A DNA stretch of 64,000 bases from JARRKC01 sp963723965. GTDB taxonomy: Bacteria > Acidobacteriota > UBA6911 > RPQK01 > JAPXNP01. Location of the stretch: assembly GCA_963723965.1 (NCBI GenBank), contig CAVRSV010000012.1, positions 759,148 through 823,147 on the forward strand. Direction: 5' to 3'. Each line of letters opens with the position of its first letter. The stretch's first letter is position 1. The translations under genes were made by a program, and so were the position numbers. Positions 7,303 through 16,820 of the stretch are shown one piece after another. The notes below the pieces were generated by a model. That model worked only from the letters and a program-made list of their open reading frames with translations. It did not search any database and was not told the DNA's origin.

Positions 7303-9828
7303 CTACTTCAGCCTCGTTGGGGGCACCGCCGACTGGAGGCGGAGGTCGGAGGTTCCGAAGATCTCCTGACCCACGATGGGCCTGTCCGAGTCTATCACGA
7401 TGTATCCTCCCGACATCTCTCCCACGGCGGGCACCAGGTTCGAGAGCGTGTCCGAAAGCCGGGCGCCGGGTTCGAGCAGAAGCTCGCCTTCCCCCTGCAA
7501 CTCGCCCCCGGCATCGAAAACCTGGACTTGGATCGTGGCCGTCTCGGCGTCGGGATTGAACAGTGCCAGCCCGGTAAAGAACTCGCCCAGGTTGGCCACG
7601 TGTCCGAAGACGGCACGCCGGAAGAGCTGTCGCTGCAGAGGCAGCGCCGCGGCGAATCTTCGGCCGGCGGAATCGCTGAAGACGACGCTGCCGATGACAC
7701 CGTCTCCATCGGCGTCGATCACCAGGGAAGCAATGAAGTAGTCACCTGCGGCCGAAACCTGCCCGGGAAAGAGCACAGCGGCCTCGAGTCGGCGGAAATC
7801 TCCGGGCCGAAGCGTGATCGGAGCAGCCGACAGGTCCGCCTGGCCCGGACCTCTCACTGCGCGGATCACCACCTGCCGGTCGAGTTCGCCCGCATTGAGC
7901 AGATTGATCCGGCACGAGAGATCGGCTCCAAAGGCAAGCTGGGCCGAGTAACTACGGCTCGTTCCGCCCGGGGCCTGCCCGTTGACCGCCACCAGGGTCC
8001 CCGGGTCGGAGTAGCGCGTCCACCCGATCCCCACCAGACCGGGAAGATCCGCGGAGGCCCGGACGTAGCCGTCCGAGGCCAGCGGCATCGAGAACAGCGC
8101 GGCCACGGAGTCGACCCAAACGCCATGGGCCGGGACCGTCCGCTCGATCGAGGCCGCCGGCGTGGTCGGGCCCGAATCGGTCGCATTTCCCACGAAGAGG
8201 TCCATCCGAACCGTGGTGGGTTCGTCACCGACATTGGCCAGGCTGAGCCGGTTCTCCCCGGCCGGATCGAGCATCGTGAAATAGAGCTCGCGGCACGGTA
8301 CGAGCAGAGCCGAGGCACCATCGAGCTCCTGGAGCCGAAAATCTCCGAACTGCGTGAAACTGCCCAGCACGGGCCATTGGGAGGGTTCCTCCAGAAACTC
8401 CGCCGCCAGCTCCACCCAGCCCGACTGGGCCGCCGTCGGCTCGATCCCGAAGATCTCCGACGCCAGCCGGGCCACCTGGCGGCCCGCGGCCAATTCGCGT
8501 GCGGACGGGTTGTCGGGAAAGTCGAGCGGGGTTCCCTCGGGCGACCAGCCGCGGAAGACGAGATCGACGGGCTGGTCCCCGGCATCAGCCAGGGCAAACG
8601 CCGTGAAACGTGAGGCGTTCCCCTCGAGGAGGGGGAAAAAGAATCGGTAGAGGGGTGGCGACAGTCTGGCTTCGCTCTCCCCGTCGGCCTCGACGTCGGC
8701 CGGACTCAGTCGCAGGGTGTGATACTGATTGGTCAGCCAGAGTCCCATCTCGGAGGCATAGCTCGGCTCTGACCTCTCTTCACTGGCGCCGCCCGGGATC
8801 ACCTGATAGGCCTGAATGCCGGCGGGATCCAGCTCTCCGACGAAGCGGCGGGCCGGGCCGCTGGCGAACATGAAGCCGTTGATTCCCGTGGCGCGGACGT
8901 CATGGGACGAGGCATCGACGACTTCGTAGCCGCCGGAGCGGGCGAGACCCTGCAGCGCGGGCGAGACATTCGAGTATCCCGCGGCGGGAGGCAGGCTGTA
9001 GGCGCCCCCCAGGGGATGGTTGAAGCGGATTCGGTGGAGCAGCCCCCAGCGGTAGTCGGCCGGATCGGTCGAATTATCGAACGCCGCCCGGTAGCCGTCG
9101 GAGGCCAGCGCGGTCAGGGCCTCCTGCAGACTGCGCAGAATCAGGATGTCCCGGGCGTCCTCCGGAGCGGAGACACCGTCGACCTGAAAGAAGTTCAGCC
9201 CCGATGCACCGACACCGTGATGGGTGTCGAAGTGGTCCAGGAGGTTTCGCAGAGCCGACATGGACCGCTCCGAGTCGGGCCGGTAGGGATTGAGCTGGAC
9301 CCGAAACAGGGTGGCGTCGATGACGTTGGCCACGATGCGGCCACGCCAGATGGCATAGATCGTGGCTGCCACGCTGCGATCGATCTCGGACTGGGAAGGT
9401 TCCGGAAGGGACGCGGGATCGTCCCCGGGATCGTAGCCCGACTGAATGCCGGTGGGTGTCGTGAAGTCCCAGGCGGCCAGCCGCTGCAATGCCGCGGACA
9501 CGCCGGCATCGGATCCGAGGGCGGCCAGCACGGGATCGGCGCCCTGGAGCGCCGCCCTGGCCGCGGCCGCTTCGATGTAAGGCACGAAGACCTGGGCATC
9601 GAGCAGCTGGTTATCCGCCTGCATGGCGCGGAGGTCCTCGAGCGTCAGGCCCCCGGGCTCGGCGGCCAGCCGCCTGCGGATCATCTGGTCGATCCGGCCG
9701 ATGCGCAGGCTCGTGAAGCCGGGATTGAGGTAGAGAATGCCCCCGTCGGGACGGTACTGATTCAACACGTCATTGTCGAGCGAGACACCGATGGGATCGT
9801 TGTTGGCGCTGGCGATGTACCCTTGAGT
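7303..9828 (-). CDS. Penicillin acylase family protein, C-terminal part (after frameshift)
   Basis: Downstream part of the gene that begins at 11542. The frame resumes with TQGYIASANND, the conserved stretch that directly follows IVNP in penicillin acylases, so translation as drawn needs a frameshift correction at 9829. The open frame extends to 10050, but bases above 9828 are the real coding sequence of the other frame. Residues 1 to about 380 complete the acylase beta chain, ending near ASEMGLWLTNQYHTL. The remaining 400-odd residues are a beta-rich, Gly/Ala/Asp-rich extension not found in ordinary acylases. It resembles in style the second half of the CHRD protein at 19656-21137. Confidence 0.8.
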   Translation of the reverse strand, partial: TQGYIASANNDPIGVSLDNDVLNQYRPDGGILYLNPGFTSLRIGRIDQMIRRRLAAEPGGLTLEDLRAMQADNQLLDAQVFVPYIEAAAARAALQGADPVLAALGSDAGVSAALQRLAAWDFTTPTGIQSGYDPGDDPASLPEPSQSEIDRSVAATIYAIWRGRIVANVIDATLFRVQLNPYRPDSERSMSALRNLLDHFDTHHGVGASGLNFFQVDGVSAPEDARDILILRSLQEALTALASDGYRAAFDNSTDPADYRWGLLHRIRFNHPLGGAYSLPPAAGYSNVSPALQGLARSGGYEVVDASSHDVRATGINGFMFASGPARRFVGELDPAGIQAYQVIPGGASEERSEPSYASEMGLWLTNQYHTLRLSPADVEADGESEARLSPPLYRFFFPLLEGNASRFTAFALADAGDQPVDLVFRGWSPEGTPLDFPDNPSARELAAGRQVARLASEIFGIEPTAAQSGWVELAAEFLEEPSQWPVLGSFTQFGDFRLQELDGASALLVPCRELYFTMLDPAGENRLSLANVGDEPTTVRMDLFVGNATDSGPTTPAASIERTVPAHGVWVDSVAALFSMPLASDGYVRASADLPGLVGIGWTRYSDPGTLVAVNGQAPGGTSRSYSAQLAFGADLSCRINLLNAGELDRQVVIRAVRGPGQADLSAAPITLRPGDFRRLEAAVLFPGQVSAAGDYFIASLVIDADGDGVIGSVVFSDSAGRRFAAALPLQRQLFRRAVFGHVANLGEFFTGLALFNPDAETATIQVQVFDAGGELQGEGELLLEPGARLSDTLSNLVPAVGEMSGGYIVIDSDRPIVGQEIFGTSDLRLQSAVPPTRLK

Positions 9829-11542
9829 CGGGATTGACGATCTGCGGCATCTCCGCGTAGGGCAGAATCTCGAATCCCAGAGCCTGCAGAGGCTGCGGAT
9901 GCTCGATCGCCAGCCACTCGTTGTGGGCCGCGTGGGTGCCGTCGCGGACGAACCAGGGCGGGGCGCCGTCCACAGCTCCGGCCTGGAGATCCTCCCGGAT
10001 GGGCAACTCGGCGCTCGTGAAGTAGGCGATGTTCCCGTCCACGTCGGCATAGCCCCAGTTCTGAGAGCCGAAGTCGAAGTACTGCAGGGCGTCTCGGAAC
10101 TCTGCCACCGTGCGGGCCCGGGCCATGTGAAAGAAGGTTTCGCCTGCCCGGGTGGCGCCCCAGCCGGTGTACTGCACGGTCAACGCTTTGACATCGAAAG
10201 GGTTGTCCGGATTCCGCAGGACCTGGACCAGAGGACCGTTGTTGCGGCGGGGAACGACGTAGGTGACGCCGCCGTCGAGCGGACCGACGTTGGCCGGCTC
10301 CAGATTGTCGTTGATCCGGTCACCCACTCGGTTGACCCGGAAGGTCTGAGGGATCTTGACGAAAGGCTCGACCTGGTCCTCATACAGCGTTCCGTCCAGG
10401 ACCACCGTACTGAATCCTTCGAGGTGGAGGGCCAGCTGCTCCTGGTAGACGTCGGTCACGTCCATCGGGTTGACCGTCGATCCCCAGCAGGCCCTTTCGT
10501 TGCAGCCCTGCACGATTCCGGGCGTACCGGGAAAGGAGACACCGCCGACGTTCATCGAGCCGCGGCCGGGATCGTCGGCAACGATCAGCTGCATCTCGTA
10601 GAAGACGGCCGGCACGCCCAGGGACAGATGGGGATCGTTGGCAAACAGCACCCGCCCGGTGGCCGAATGCTGGGGACCGATGATCCAGAAATTGCTCCCC
10701 CTGGCAACCCCCGGCTCCCGGAGTGTGGCCTCCAGCAGAGGGATCTTCCGGATCTTCTCCAGATAGGCCTCGAGCAGGCGTGGGGACACCCGGGCAGGCG
10801 TTCGGCGGGGCCTCTCGCCGGCAAGGCGGACCCCGGCGGCATCCGGCGCCGGCGCCGGTGGAATCGTCACCGTCGGATCGAAGGGCGCACTGCGATCGAG
10901 GTCCTGGGAAAACAGCGCCTCCCCGTCGAAGCCCTGGTCCTGACCGGCCGCGACGAAGGCGTCATGGTCCTGGGTGAGCTCGATGTCCCGCAGATCGAAA
11001 GAGAGCCCGAAAGCCACCCCGGTGGCGACCGTGACGGAATCGAGGCTCGTCCAAGGCTCCACTCCCGTCAACTCCAGGCTTTGGTACTCGGCCGGAAGAT
11101 CCCCGCCGGCCTCTTGGATGAAGGCGTTGACCCCGCTCGCATAGGCGTCGAAGAGCGTCTTCGCCTCCGCCGAATAGACTTCCCAGGAGCGCTCCGCCGC
11201 CCGGCGCAATCCGAGAGTCCGCAGTTGGATATCCGATGCCAGAGCCGTGTTGCCGATGAGCTCGGCCAGGGTCCCCGAAAACAGACGCCGGCTGTAATCC
11301 ATCTGGAAGAGCCGGTCTCTGGCGTGGAGATAACCCATCGCAAAATAGGCGTCGTGATCGTTGGAAGCAAACACATGGGGCATGCGGTCGTGATCCCAGA
11401 CAATGCGCACGGGCGCCAACAGCCCTGGGAAGTGCTCCGGCTGAACCTGCAGACGCCCCGCCTCGGCTACGGACCCGGCCGAGCCAAAGAGCAGAAGGGC
11501 CCAAAAGACCAGGGTCCGTCGGAAGAGATCGCTGCCGCTCAT
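9770..11542 (-). CDS. Penicillin acylase family protein, N-terminal part (frameshifted)
   Basis: N-terminal nucleophile hydrolase of the penicillin/acyl-homoserine-lactone acylase family, exported through a signal peptide (about 1-28). The alpha chain covers roughly residues 30-280. The predicted autocatalytic cleavage site and nucleophile is Ser283 in RGSNFWIIGP, as is usual for the family. Family members cleave amide bonds of acylated substrates in the periplasm; the substrate here is unknown. The frame is correct up to IVNP (residue 571), then runs into about 20 unrelated residues because of one extra base at 9829. Removing it gives a 1412-residue protein with the fragment at 7303-9828. 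The cause may be a sequencing error or a real mutation. Confidence 0.85.
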   Translation of the reverse strand: MSGSDLFRRTLVFWALLLFGSAGSVAEAGRLQVQPEHFPGLLAPVRIVWDHDRMPHVFASNDHDAYFAMGYLHARDRLFQMDYSRRLFSGTLAELIGNTALASDIQLRTLGLRRAAERSWEVYSAEAKTLFDAYASGVNAFIQEAGGDLPAEYQSLELTGVEPWTSLDSVTVATGVAFGLSFDLRDIELTQDHDAFVAAGQDQGFDGEALFSQDLDRSAPFDPTVTIPPAPAPDAAGVRLAGERPRRTPARVSPRLLEAYLEKIRKIPLLEATLREPGVARGSNFWIIGPQHSATGRVLFANDPHLSLGVPAVFYEMQLIVADDPGRGSMNVGGVSFPGTPGIVQGCNERACWGSTVNPMDVTDVYQEQLALHLEGFSTVVLDGTLYEDQVEPFVKIPQTFRVNRVGDRINDNLEPANVGPLDGGVTYVVPRRNNGPLVQVLRNPDNPFDVKALTVQYTGWGATRAGETFFHMARARTVAEFRDALQYFDFGSQNWGYADVDGNIAYFTSAELPIREDLQAGAVDGAPPWFVRDGTHAAHNEWLAIEHPQPLQALGFEILPYAEMPQIVNPDSRVHRQRQQRSHRCLARQ

Positions 11543-11659
11543 GAGGTCTCCTTTCAGTCAGACGGCCTCGAAGGCGAGGCGGGAAAGAACCCCCAGATTA
11601 CCCACCTTCCACGCCGGCCGCAAGCGCAGCCCGGTGCCCGGCGAGCCGCGCTGCGTCGA

Positions 11660-11689
11660 TTGACACTTCCCTGAATGGTTGAATATAGT
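11660..11689 (+). promoter_or_regulatory. Candidate sigma-70-type promoter of the transketolase gene
   Basis: TTGACA (11660-11665), an 18-bp spacer and TATAGT (11684-11689). The -35 hexamer is a perfect match and the -10 matches five of six. Expected transcript start is about 11696, leaving a 50-base leader before the ATG at 11747. Confidence 0.6.
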
Positions 11690-11746
11690 TCCCACTCCGA
11701 AGACTCGGCACCGTGACCTGGATTCAAAGGCGAGGAGAGAATCAAG

Positions 11747-13615
11747 ATGAAATCGAAGTGGCTAGAGGAATTGACCGATTCCCGAATCAGATCACTGCAG
11801 ATCATGGCGAACCGGCTGCGCAGGCACTCACTGCGAGAGACGACGGCCGCAAAATCGGGGCATCCCTCGAGCTGCTTTTCGAGTGCCGAGATCGTCTCCT
11901 GCCTTTTCTTCCATTTTCTGCGCTACGACCTGGCGCATCCAAAGAGTCCGGTCAATGACCGCTTCGTCCTCTCCAAGGGACACGGAGCACCCATTCTGTG
12001 GGCCGCTCTGGCAGAGGCCGGCGCCTACGATATCGACCGTCTGCTGACGCTGCGCAAGATCGACAGCGAGCTGGAGGGTCACCCGACGCCCCGCAGCCCC
12101 TTCGTGGACGTGGGGACCGGGTCGCTCGGACAGGGCCTTTCGAATGCCGTCGGCATGGCGCTGGCCGCCCGGCTCAACGGCGTGGACAATCGAGTTTTCG
12201 TCCTGATGGGTGACGGAGAGACCGCCGAGGGTTCGGTCTGGGAAGCCGCCGCGCTGGCGAGCCACAACGGACTTGGCCGTCTCATCGCCATCGTCGACGT
12301 CAATCGCCTGGGGCAGAGCGAGCCCACCATGTACCAGCACGACCTGAAGGTCTACAGCGACCGCTTCAAGGCCTTCGGCTGGCGGACCGCCACGGTGGAC
12401 GGCCACGACATCCAGCAGGTGGCCGAGGCATTGGCGGCCGCGGTCGAAGACGACTCGGCGCCGACGGCCATCATCGCCCGGACGCTGAAGGGCAAGGGCG
12501 TCTCCTTCATGGAGGACGCCGACGGCTGGCACGGCAAGCCCGTGACCGACCCGGCCCAGGTCGAGCAGGCGCTCAATGAACTCGGCCCGGACGAGCCGCT
12601 GCCGGTGGAACTGAAGCTCCGGAGTCCGGAAGCGACCGCCCCACCGGCTCCGACTGCAGGCGCCTCGATTCCGCCCCCGGAATACCGGATCGGCCAACAG
12701 GTCGCTACCCGCGAAGCCTATGGCACCGCCCTGGCCAAGCTGGGCGCGGTGGACGAACGTGTCGTCGCCCTGGACGGAGACTGCAAGAACTCCACTTACT
12801 CCCTCGATTTCAAGAAGAAGTTCCCGGAGCGCTTCACCGAGTGCTACATCGCCGAGCAGAACATGGTCGGCACCGCCGCCGGACTGGCGTCGATGGGACG
12901 CATTCCCTTCGCCTCCACCTTCGCCTGCTTCCTGACCCGCGCGTACGATTTCGTGCGCATGGCCGGAATCTCGCAGCTGAACCTGAAGCTCTGTGGCTCC
13001 CACGCCGGTGTTTCCATCGGTGAGGATGGTCCTTCCCAGATGGGTCTCGAAGACCTCGCCATGATGCGCGCCATCGTCGGTTCGACGGTGCTCTACCCGT
13101 CCGATGCGGTGAGCACGGAACGACTGGTCGCCCTGGCCGCCCAGACGCCCGGCATCGTCTATATCCGGACCAGCCGGCCCAAGACTCCCGTCCTCTATAA
13201 CGCCGCCGAAGCATTCTCCGTGGGCGGGAGCAAGGTCGTTCGGAGCAGCTCTCAGGACAAGGTCACGGTTTTGGCCGCCGGGGTCACCCTGCATCAAGCG
13301 CTTCAGGCCGCCGACGAACTCTCGGGGCAGGGTGTGCAGATTCGCGTGATCGACGTCTATTCGATCAAACCGATCGACGCCGAGACGGTGACCCGCGCGG
13401 CCGCCGAGACCGCCAAGATCATCACGGTCGAGGACCACTACCTGGAAGGTGGACTGGGCGAGGCGGCGCGTGCCGCCGTCAGCAGTTCGACGCCCTGCCA
13501 GTGGGTCCATCTGGCGGTTCGATCCCTGGCCCACTCCGGCCGCTCCCAGGAACTGCTGGATCAGCACGGCATCAGTGCACGGCGAATCGTGGAAGCCGTC
13601 CGGAAGATGCTGTAA
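11747..13615 (+). CDS. tkt: Transketolase
   Basis: Thiamine-diphosphate enzyme moving two-carbon ketol units between sugar phosphates in the pentose phosphate pathway. The 622-residue protein carries the N-terminal cofactor domain with GHP (38-40), KGHG (77-80) and the ThDP motif GDGETAEG (155-162) with Asn at 186. The middle pyrimidine-binding domain has the catalytic Glu in AEQNMVG (about 367), and a C-terminal transketolase domain follows. It is shorter than the 660-670-residue E. coli type and resembles the animal-like branch, an inference from length and motif spacing. The start is supported by GGAGAG upstream. It is transcribed alone from a strong promoter, divergent from the penicillin acylase. 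Confidence 0.93.
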   Translation: MKSKWLEELTDSRIRSLQIMANRLRRHSLRETTAAKSGHPSSCFSSAEIVSCLFFHFLRYDLAHPKSPVNDRFVLSKGHGAPILWAALAEAGAYDIDRLLTLRKIDSELEGHPTPRSPFVDVGTGSLGQGLSNAVGMALAARLNGVDNRVFVLMGDGETAEGSVWEAAALASHNGLGRLIAIVDVNRLGQSEPTMYQHDLKVYSDRFKAFGWRTATVDGHDIQQVAEALAAAVEDDSAPTAIIARTLKGKGVSFMEDADGWHGKPVTDPAQVEQALNELGPDEPLPVELKLRSPEATAPPAPTAGASIPPPEYRIGQQVATREAYGTALAKLGAVDERVVALDGDCKNSTYSLDFKKKFPERFTECYIAEQNMVGTAAGLASMGRIPFASTFACFLTRAYDFVRMAGISQLNLKLCGSHAGVSIGEDGPSQMGLEDLAMMRAIVGSTVLYPSDAVSTERLVALAAQTPGIVYIRTSRPKTPVLYNAAEAFSVGGSKVVRSSSQDKVTVLAAGVTLHQALQAADELSGQGVQIRVIDVYSIKPIDAETVTRAAAETAKIITVEDHYLEGGLGEAARAAVSSSTPCQWVHLAVRSLAHSGRSQELLDQHGISARRIVEAVRKML

Positions 13616-13900
13616 TCGGATCGCGGAATTCGAAGGTCCCCGGGGAACAGGCTGCACGAGCCGCGCTCAGACGGCTCGGAAAGCCTGTTTCAGGTCGGCC
13701 ATAGAGTCGCTGGGACCTCCGATCGTCGGTCCCACCGTAAACCGGTCCCCGGTGCCACAGGATGTCGGGCGGGCTGAGGCTCCCCTCCCCTTCGCGAGGA
13801 GCCCGTCGGGAACCGTCGGTGGGTGTGCCAGTCGCACCGCTCTGGTAGAGTCGCGCTGACGTCCCGGCGAGGGCCGGCCATACACAAGGAGCGCAGCACC

Positions 13901-15301
13901 ATGAAGATCCAATTCTGGGGCGGGGCCCGGACGGTGACCGGGTCCCGACATCTCGTCAGCTTCGACCACTCGCAGATCCTGCTCGAATGCGGTCTTTACC
14001 AGGGCAAGCGCTCCGAGAGCTATGCCCGGAACCTGGAGTTCCCTTTCGACCCGGCGGGTGTCGACGCTCTGATCCTCTCCCATGCCCATATCGATCACAG
14101 CGGCAACATTCCCAACCTCGTCAAGCGCGGCTTTCGCGGTCCCATCTATGCGACCCGGGCAACGGTCGACCTGTGCGAGGTGATGCTGCGAGATTCGGCC
14201 TTTCTGCAGGAGAAGGACGTCGAATTCGTGAACAAGATCCGTCGGCGCAAGAATGAGGCACCCATCGAACCCATCTACACCACGGAAGACGCCGAGGCGG
14301 CCCTGGAACTCTTTCGAGGCGTCGACTATGCCGAGTCGTTCGAGGTGGTTCCGGGTGCCGTGGTCACCTTCCGCGACGCCGGACATATCCTCGGTTCGGC
14401 GGGCGTGCTCCTCGAGGTCAAAGAGAACGGGAAAACCCGTCGACTGGGTTTCTCGGGCGACCTCGGCAGGAAAGACATGCCCGTCCTCAGAGACCCGGAC
14501 TACCTCCGGGACCTCGACTTCCTGATCCTGGAGTCCACCTATGGAAACCGGGTGCACCGCCTCTCGGACGACGTGCTCGAGGAGCTGGCCGTTCTCGTGC
14601 GCAGCGTGTCGGAGCAGGGCGGAAAGATCGTCATCCCGTCCTTTGCCGTCGGGCGGACCCAGCTGCTCGTCTACCTGCTCCACAAGCTGTGGGACCAGAA
14701 CCGCATTCCGGATATGCCGATCTTCGTGGACAGTCCCATGGCGGTCAACGCGACCGAGGTTTTCCGCAGGCATCCCGAGTGCTATGACCGTGAGACCCAG
14801 CGCCTGTTCACCGACAATAATCAGGATCCATTTGGCTTCGGCCGGCTCCGCTACGTACGCAACGTCGAGGCGTCGAAGCAGCTCAACCAACTCAGCTATC
14901 CGCACATTGTGATCTCCGCTTCGGGCATGGCTGAAGGGGGACGGATCCTTCACCACCTGCGCAACAGCATCGGGGACCCGCGCAACGTCGTCATGATGGT
15001 CGGCTATGCGGCGGAGAACACACTCGCGCGCAAACTGATGGACGGGGAAAAGAAGGTGCGCATCTTCGGCGAGGACTACGGGGTCCGCTGCCGCATCGTT
15101 AAGTTCGACGATTTCAGCGCTCATGCCGACCGGACGGGACTTCTCGAATTCGTCCGCTCGCAGCATCCGGACCGCCTCCAGCACGTCTTCCTGGTCCACG
15201 GCGAGGAGGACCAGGCGCTCCCGTTGCGCGACGCCATCCGCAGCCTGGGCTTTCGGTCGGTCCACTTTCCAGCGCTGGGCGATCTGGCCGAGCTCGACTG
15301 A
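13901..15301 (+). CDS. Beta-CASP metallo-beta-lactamase RNA hydrolase
   Basis: A 466-residue protein of the metallo-beta-lactamase/beta-CASP group that includes CPSF-73-like RNA processing nucleases. The zinc motif HAHIDH lies at residues 61-66. Further signature blocks are SGDLGRKDMP, ESTYGNR, the SFAVGRTQ and SPMA stretches of the beta-CASP insert, and ISASGMAEGGR near the C-terminal Fe/Zn histidines. The ATG at 13901 has AAGGA ten bases upstream, giving the normal MKIQFWGGARTVTGS start; the frame is open further upstream without support. Likely a cytoplasmic endo- or exoribonuclease. The 285 bp before it contain no other gene, only a GC-rich hairpin (13657-13678) and a weak -10-like TAGAGT near 13850. 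Confidence 0.92.
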   Translation: MKIQFWGGARTVTGSRHLVSFDHSQILLECGLYQGKRSESYARNLEFPFDPAGVDALILSHAHIDHSGNIPNLVKRGFRGPIYATRATVDLCEVMLRDSAFLQEKDVEFVNKIRRRKNEAPIEPIYTTEDAEAALELFRGVDYAESFEVVPGAVVTFRDAGHILGSAGVLLEVKENGKTRRLGFSGDLGRKDMPVLRDPDYLRDLDFLILESTYGNRVHRLSDDVLEELAVLVRSVSEQGGKIVIPSFAVGRTQLLVYLLHKLWDQNRIPDMPIFVDSPMAVNATEVFRRHPECYDRETQRLFTDNNQDPFGFGRLRYVRNVEASKQLNQLSYPHIVISASGMAEGGRILHHLRNSIGDPRNVVMMVGYAAENTLARKLMDGEKKVRIFGEDYGVRCRIVKFDDFSAHADRTGLLEFVRSQHPDRLQHVFLVHGEEDQALPLRDAIRSLGFRSVHFPALGDLAELD

Positions 15302-15367
15302 GGCCGCTGGCGGTGCGACCGCCGCGACCGTGGCGCGGCTCGGGGGAACGAGTTGCCGAACGTCCGA

Positions 15368-16045
15368 TCAGTGTTTCCCCGGAGCCTGCGGATGCGGGAT
15401 TCGGGTCGAGGATGCCGGAGAGCCGAACTGGTAGACGATGAAAAAGTTGTCGTCCAGGAAGTCGAAGCTCTCGTCTCGGTGCAGGCCGGCCGCTTCCATC
15501 CAGCGGTCCAGATCCCGGACGGAGTACTTTGAAGAGGCGAACCGTGCGGGCCAGTTGTCGGCGTAGTCGATGACCGCGACCCTTGCCGAGGTCTTCAGAT
15601 ACCGCGTCAGGTCATGCAGGTAGATGTCTGCATTCTTGATCTGGTGCAGGGTGTCGCAGATGAGGACCAGATCGACCTTCTCCGGTATCCGAGGATCGAA
15701 CTCGCTGGCCAGCACTGTCGTGATGTTCGGCAGATTCTGCTCCAGCGCCGTCTCGTTGATGTGCTCCAGGAGATCCCGGTCGATGTCGACCGCATAAATC
15801 GTCCCCGTCGATCCGACCCGCCTGGCCAGCGGCCGCGTAAAGAGACCGGACCCCGCCCCCAGATCGGCGATCTTCTGCCCGGGCTGCACCTTCAATGCGT
15901 CGATTACCCGGTCCACCTGCAGCTTCCGCACCCGTTCGGCCGACTCCAGGATCCGAATGTACTCGAGAGGGTCCCGACGCTGAGATGCCGGCTGCCAGGC
16001 AATGAAAAGGAGCGATACCGTCACCAGCAGCAGCCTCAGGCGCAT
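15368..16045 (-). CDS. SAM-dependent methyltransferase with N-terminal signal segment
   Basis: Class I methyltransferase fold of 225 residues. The SAM-binding motif I is IADLGAGSGLFT (59-70), followed by YAVDIDRDLL as motif II and LICDTLHQI near motif IV. Residues 1-20 form a basic then hydrophobic segment (MRLRLLLVTVSLLFIAW) like a signal peptide or anchor. This is odd for an enzyme that needs cytoplasmic SAM; a membrane-anchored cytoplasmic enzyme is an alternative. A TAGAAT hexamer sits seven bases before the ATG, so the transcript may be nearly leaderless. Substrate unknown. It converges with the beta-CASP gene. Confidence 0.85.
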   Translation of the reverse strand: MRLRLLLVTVSLLFIAWQPASQRRDPLEYIRILESAERVRKLQVDRVIDALKVQPGQKIADLGAGSGLFTRPLARRVGSTGTIYAVDIDRDLLEHINETALEQNLPNITTVLASEFDPRIPEKVDLVLICDTLHQIKNADIYLHDLTRYLKTSARVAVIDYADNWPARFASSKYSVRDLDRWMEAAGLHRDESFDFLDDNFFIVYQFGSPASSTRIPHPQAPGKH

Positions 16046-16141
16046 GTTCAGATTCTAGCAATGTCGCTCGAAGTTGAGAAGCAGACAGATATCTTTCCCC
16101 TCGCGACCGGACCGGAAGACCCGGGCCTGACGTGGGGGAGC

Positions 16142-16699
16142 TCACGAATCGCCGGACAGCGACACCTCGGCGACCAGCAGCTCCCCACGAAGCTCGAAGT
16201 GAGCTCTCGGGAAGAGATGACGGACGAGTTCCTGTCCTCGACGATTCTCGCCCAGCAGAAAGCAGCGAAAACGTCCGATCCCCCGCTCAAGGGCCGCCCC
16301 CGCGAGCCGCTGCAGAAGAAGCCGCCCCACTCCCTGCCCCTGCATGTCATCCACCACCGTGACGGCGGGTTCGGCCGTATCGGGCTCCTCGGGGAGCCGA
16401 AGGAACCGCGCCACCCCCACGCCGGGACCCTCGGAGCCGTCCGCCGCAGGCTGCACGGCCACGATGCCGAAATGGTTCAGGCCGTCGATCTCCGTGAAGA
16501 AGCGCAGCTCCTCCTCGCTCAACAGCCGCTTGGGAGTGAGGAAACGAAGATATCGGGACGTCGACGAGAGGTGGTCGAAGCCCTCGAGGATCTTTTCCCG
16601 ATCCTCCGGCTGCAGACAGCGCAGAAGAATGGAGGAGCCGTCGCGCAAGGTCGCCCGCTCGAGATAAGAGTCGTCGAACTTCCGCTGTTTGAGCCTCAT
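16142..16699 (-). CDS. GNAT family N-acetyltransferase
   Basis: A 185-residue protein with the GNAT acetyl-CoA site: VVDDMQGQGVGRLLLQRL contains the Q/RxxGxG/A motif, preceded by VAVQPAADGSEGPGVGVARF as the central beta hairpin. The N-terminal RDGSSILLRCLQPEDREKILEGFDHLS resembles the GNAT modules found attached to acyl-CoA synthetases and protein lysine acetyltransferases. It could therefore acetylate proteins, but the substrate cannot be read from sequence. The ATG at 16699 has GGAG nearby. No clear operon partner; the exported methyltransferase lies 96 bp downstream on the same strand. Confidence 0.85.
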   Translation of the reverse strand: MRLKQRKFDDSYLERATLRDGSSILLRCLQPEDREKILEGFDHLSSTSRYLRFLTPKRLLSEEELRFFTEIDGLNHFGIVAVQPAADGSEGPGVGVARFLRLPEEPDTAEPAVTVVDDMQGQGVGRLLLQRLAGAALERGIGRFRCFLLGENRRGQELVRHLFPRAHFELRGELLVAEVSLSGDS

Positions 16700-16820
16700 C
16701 GTGCTCCGCGAAGACGATTACCGTCGAAGGGTTGTACCGATTCCGGCTGACGTCCCACCCCCCGCAGGATTCCCTGGGGCTTCACCTCCCGGATGGCCCC
16801 TTCCCTCGAGGGATCCCGCC

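Noticed and set aside
13657..13678. Terminator after transketolase
   Set aside because: The 7-bp stem CGAGCCG/CGGCTCG is followed by GAAAGCC, without a U tract.
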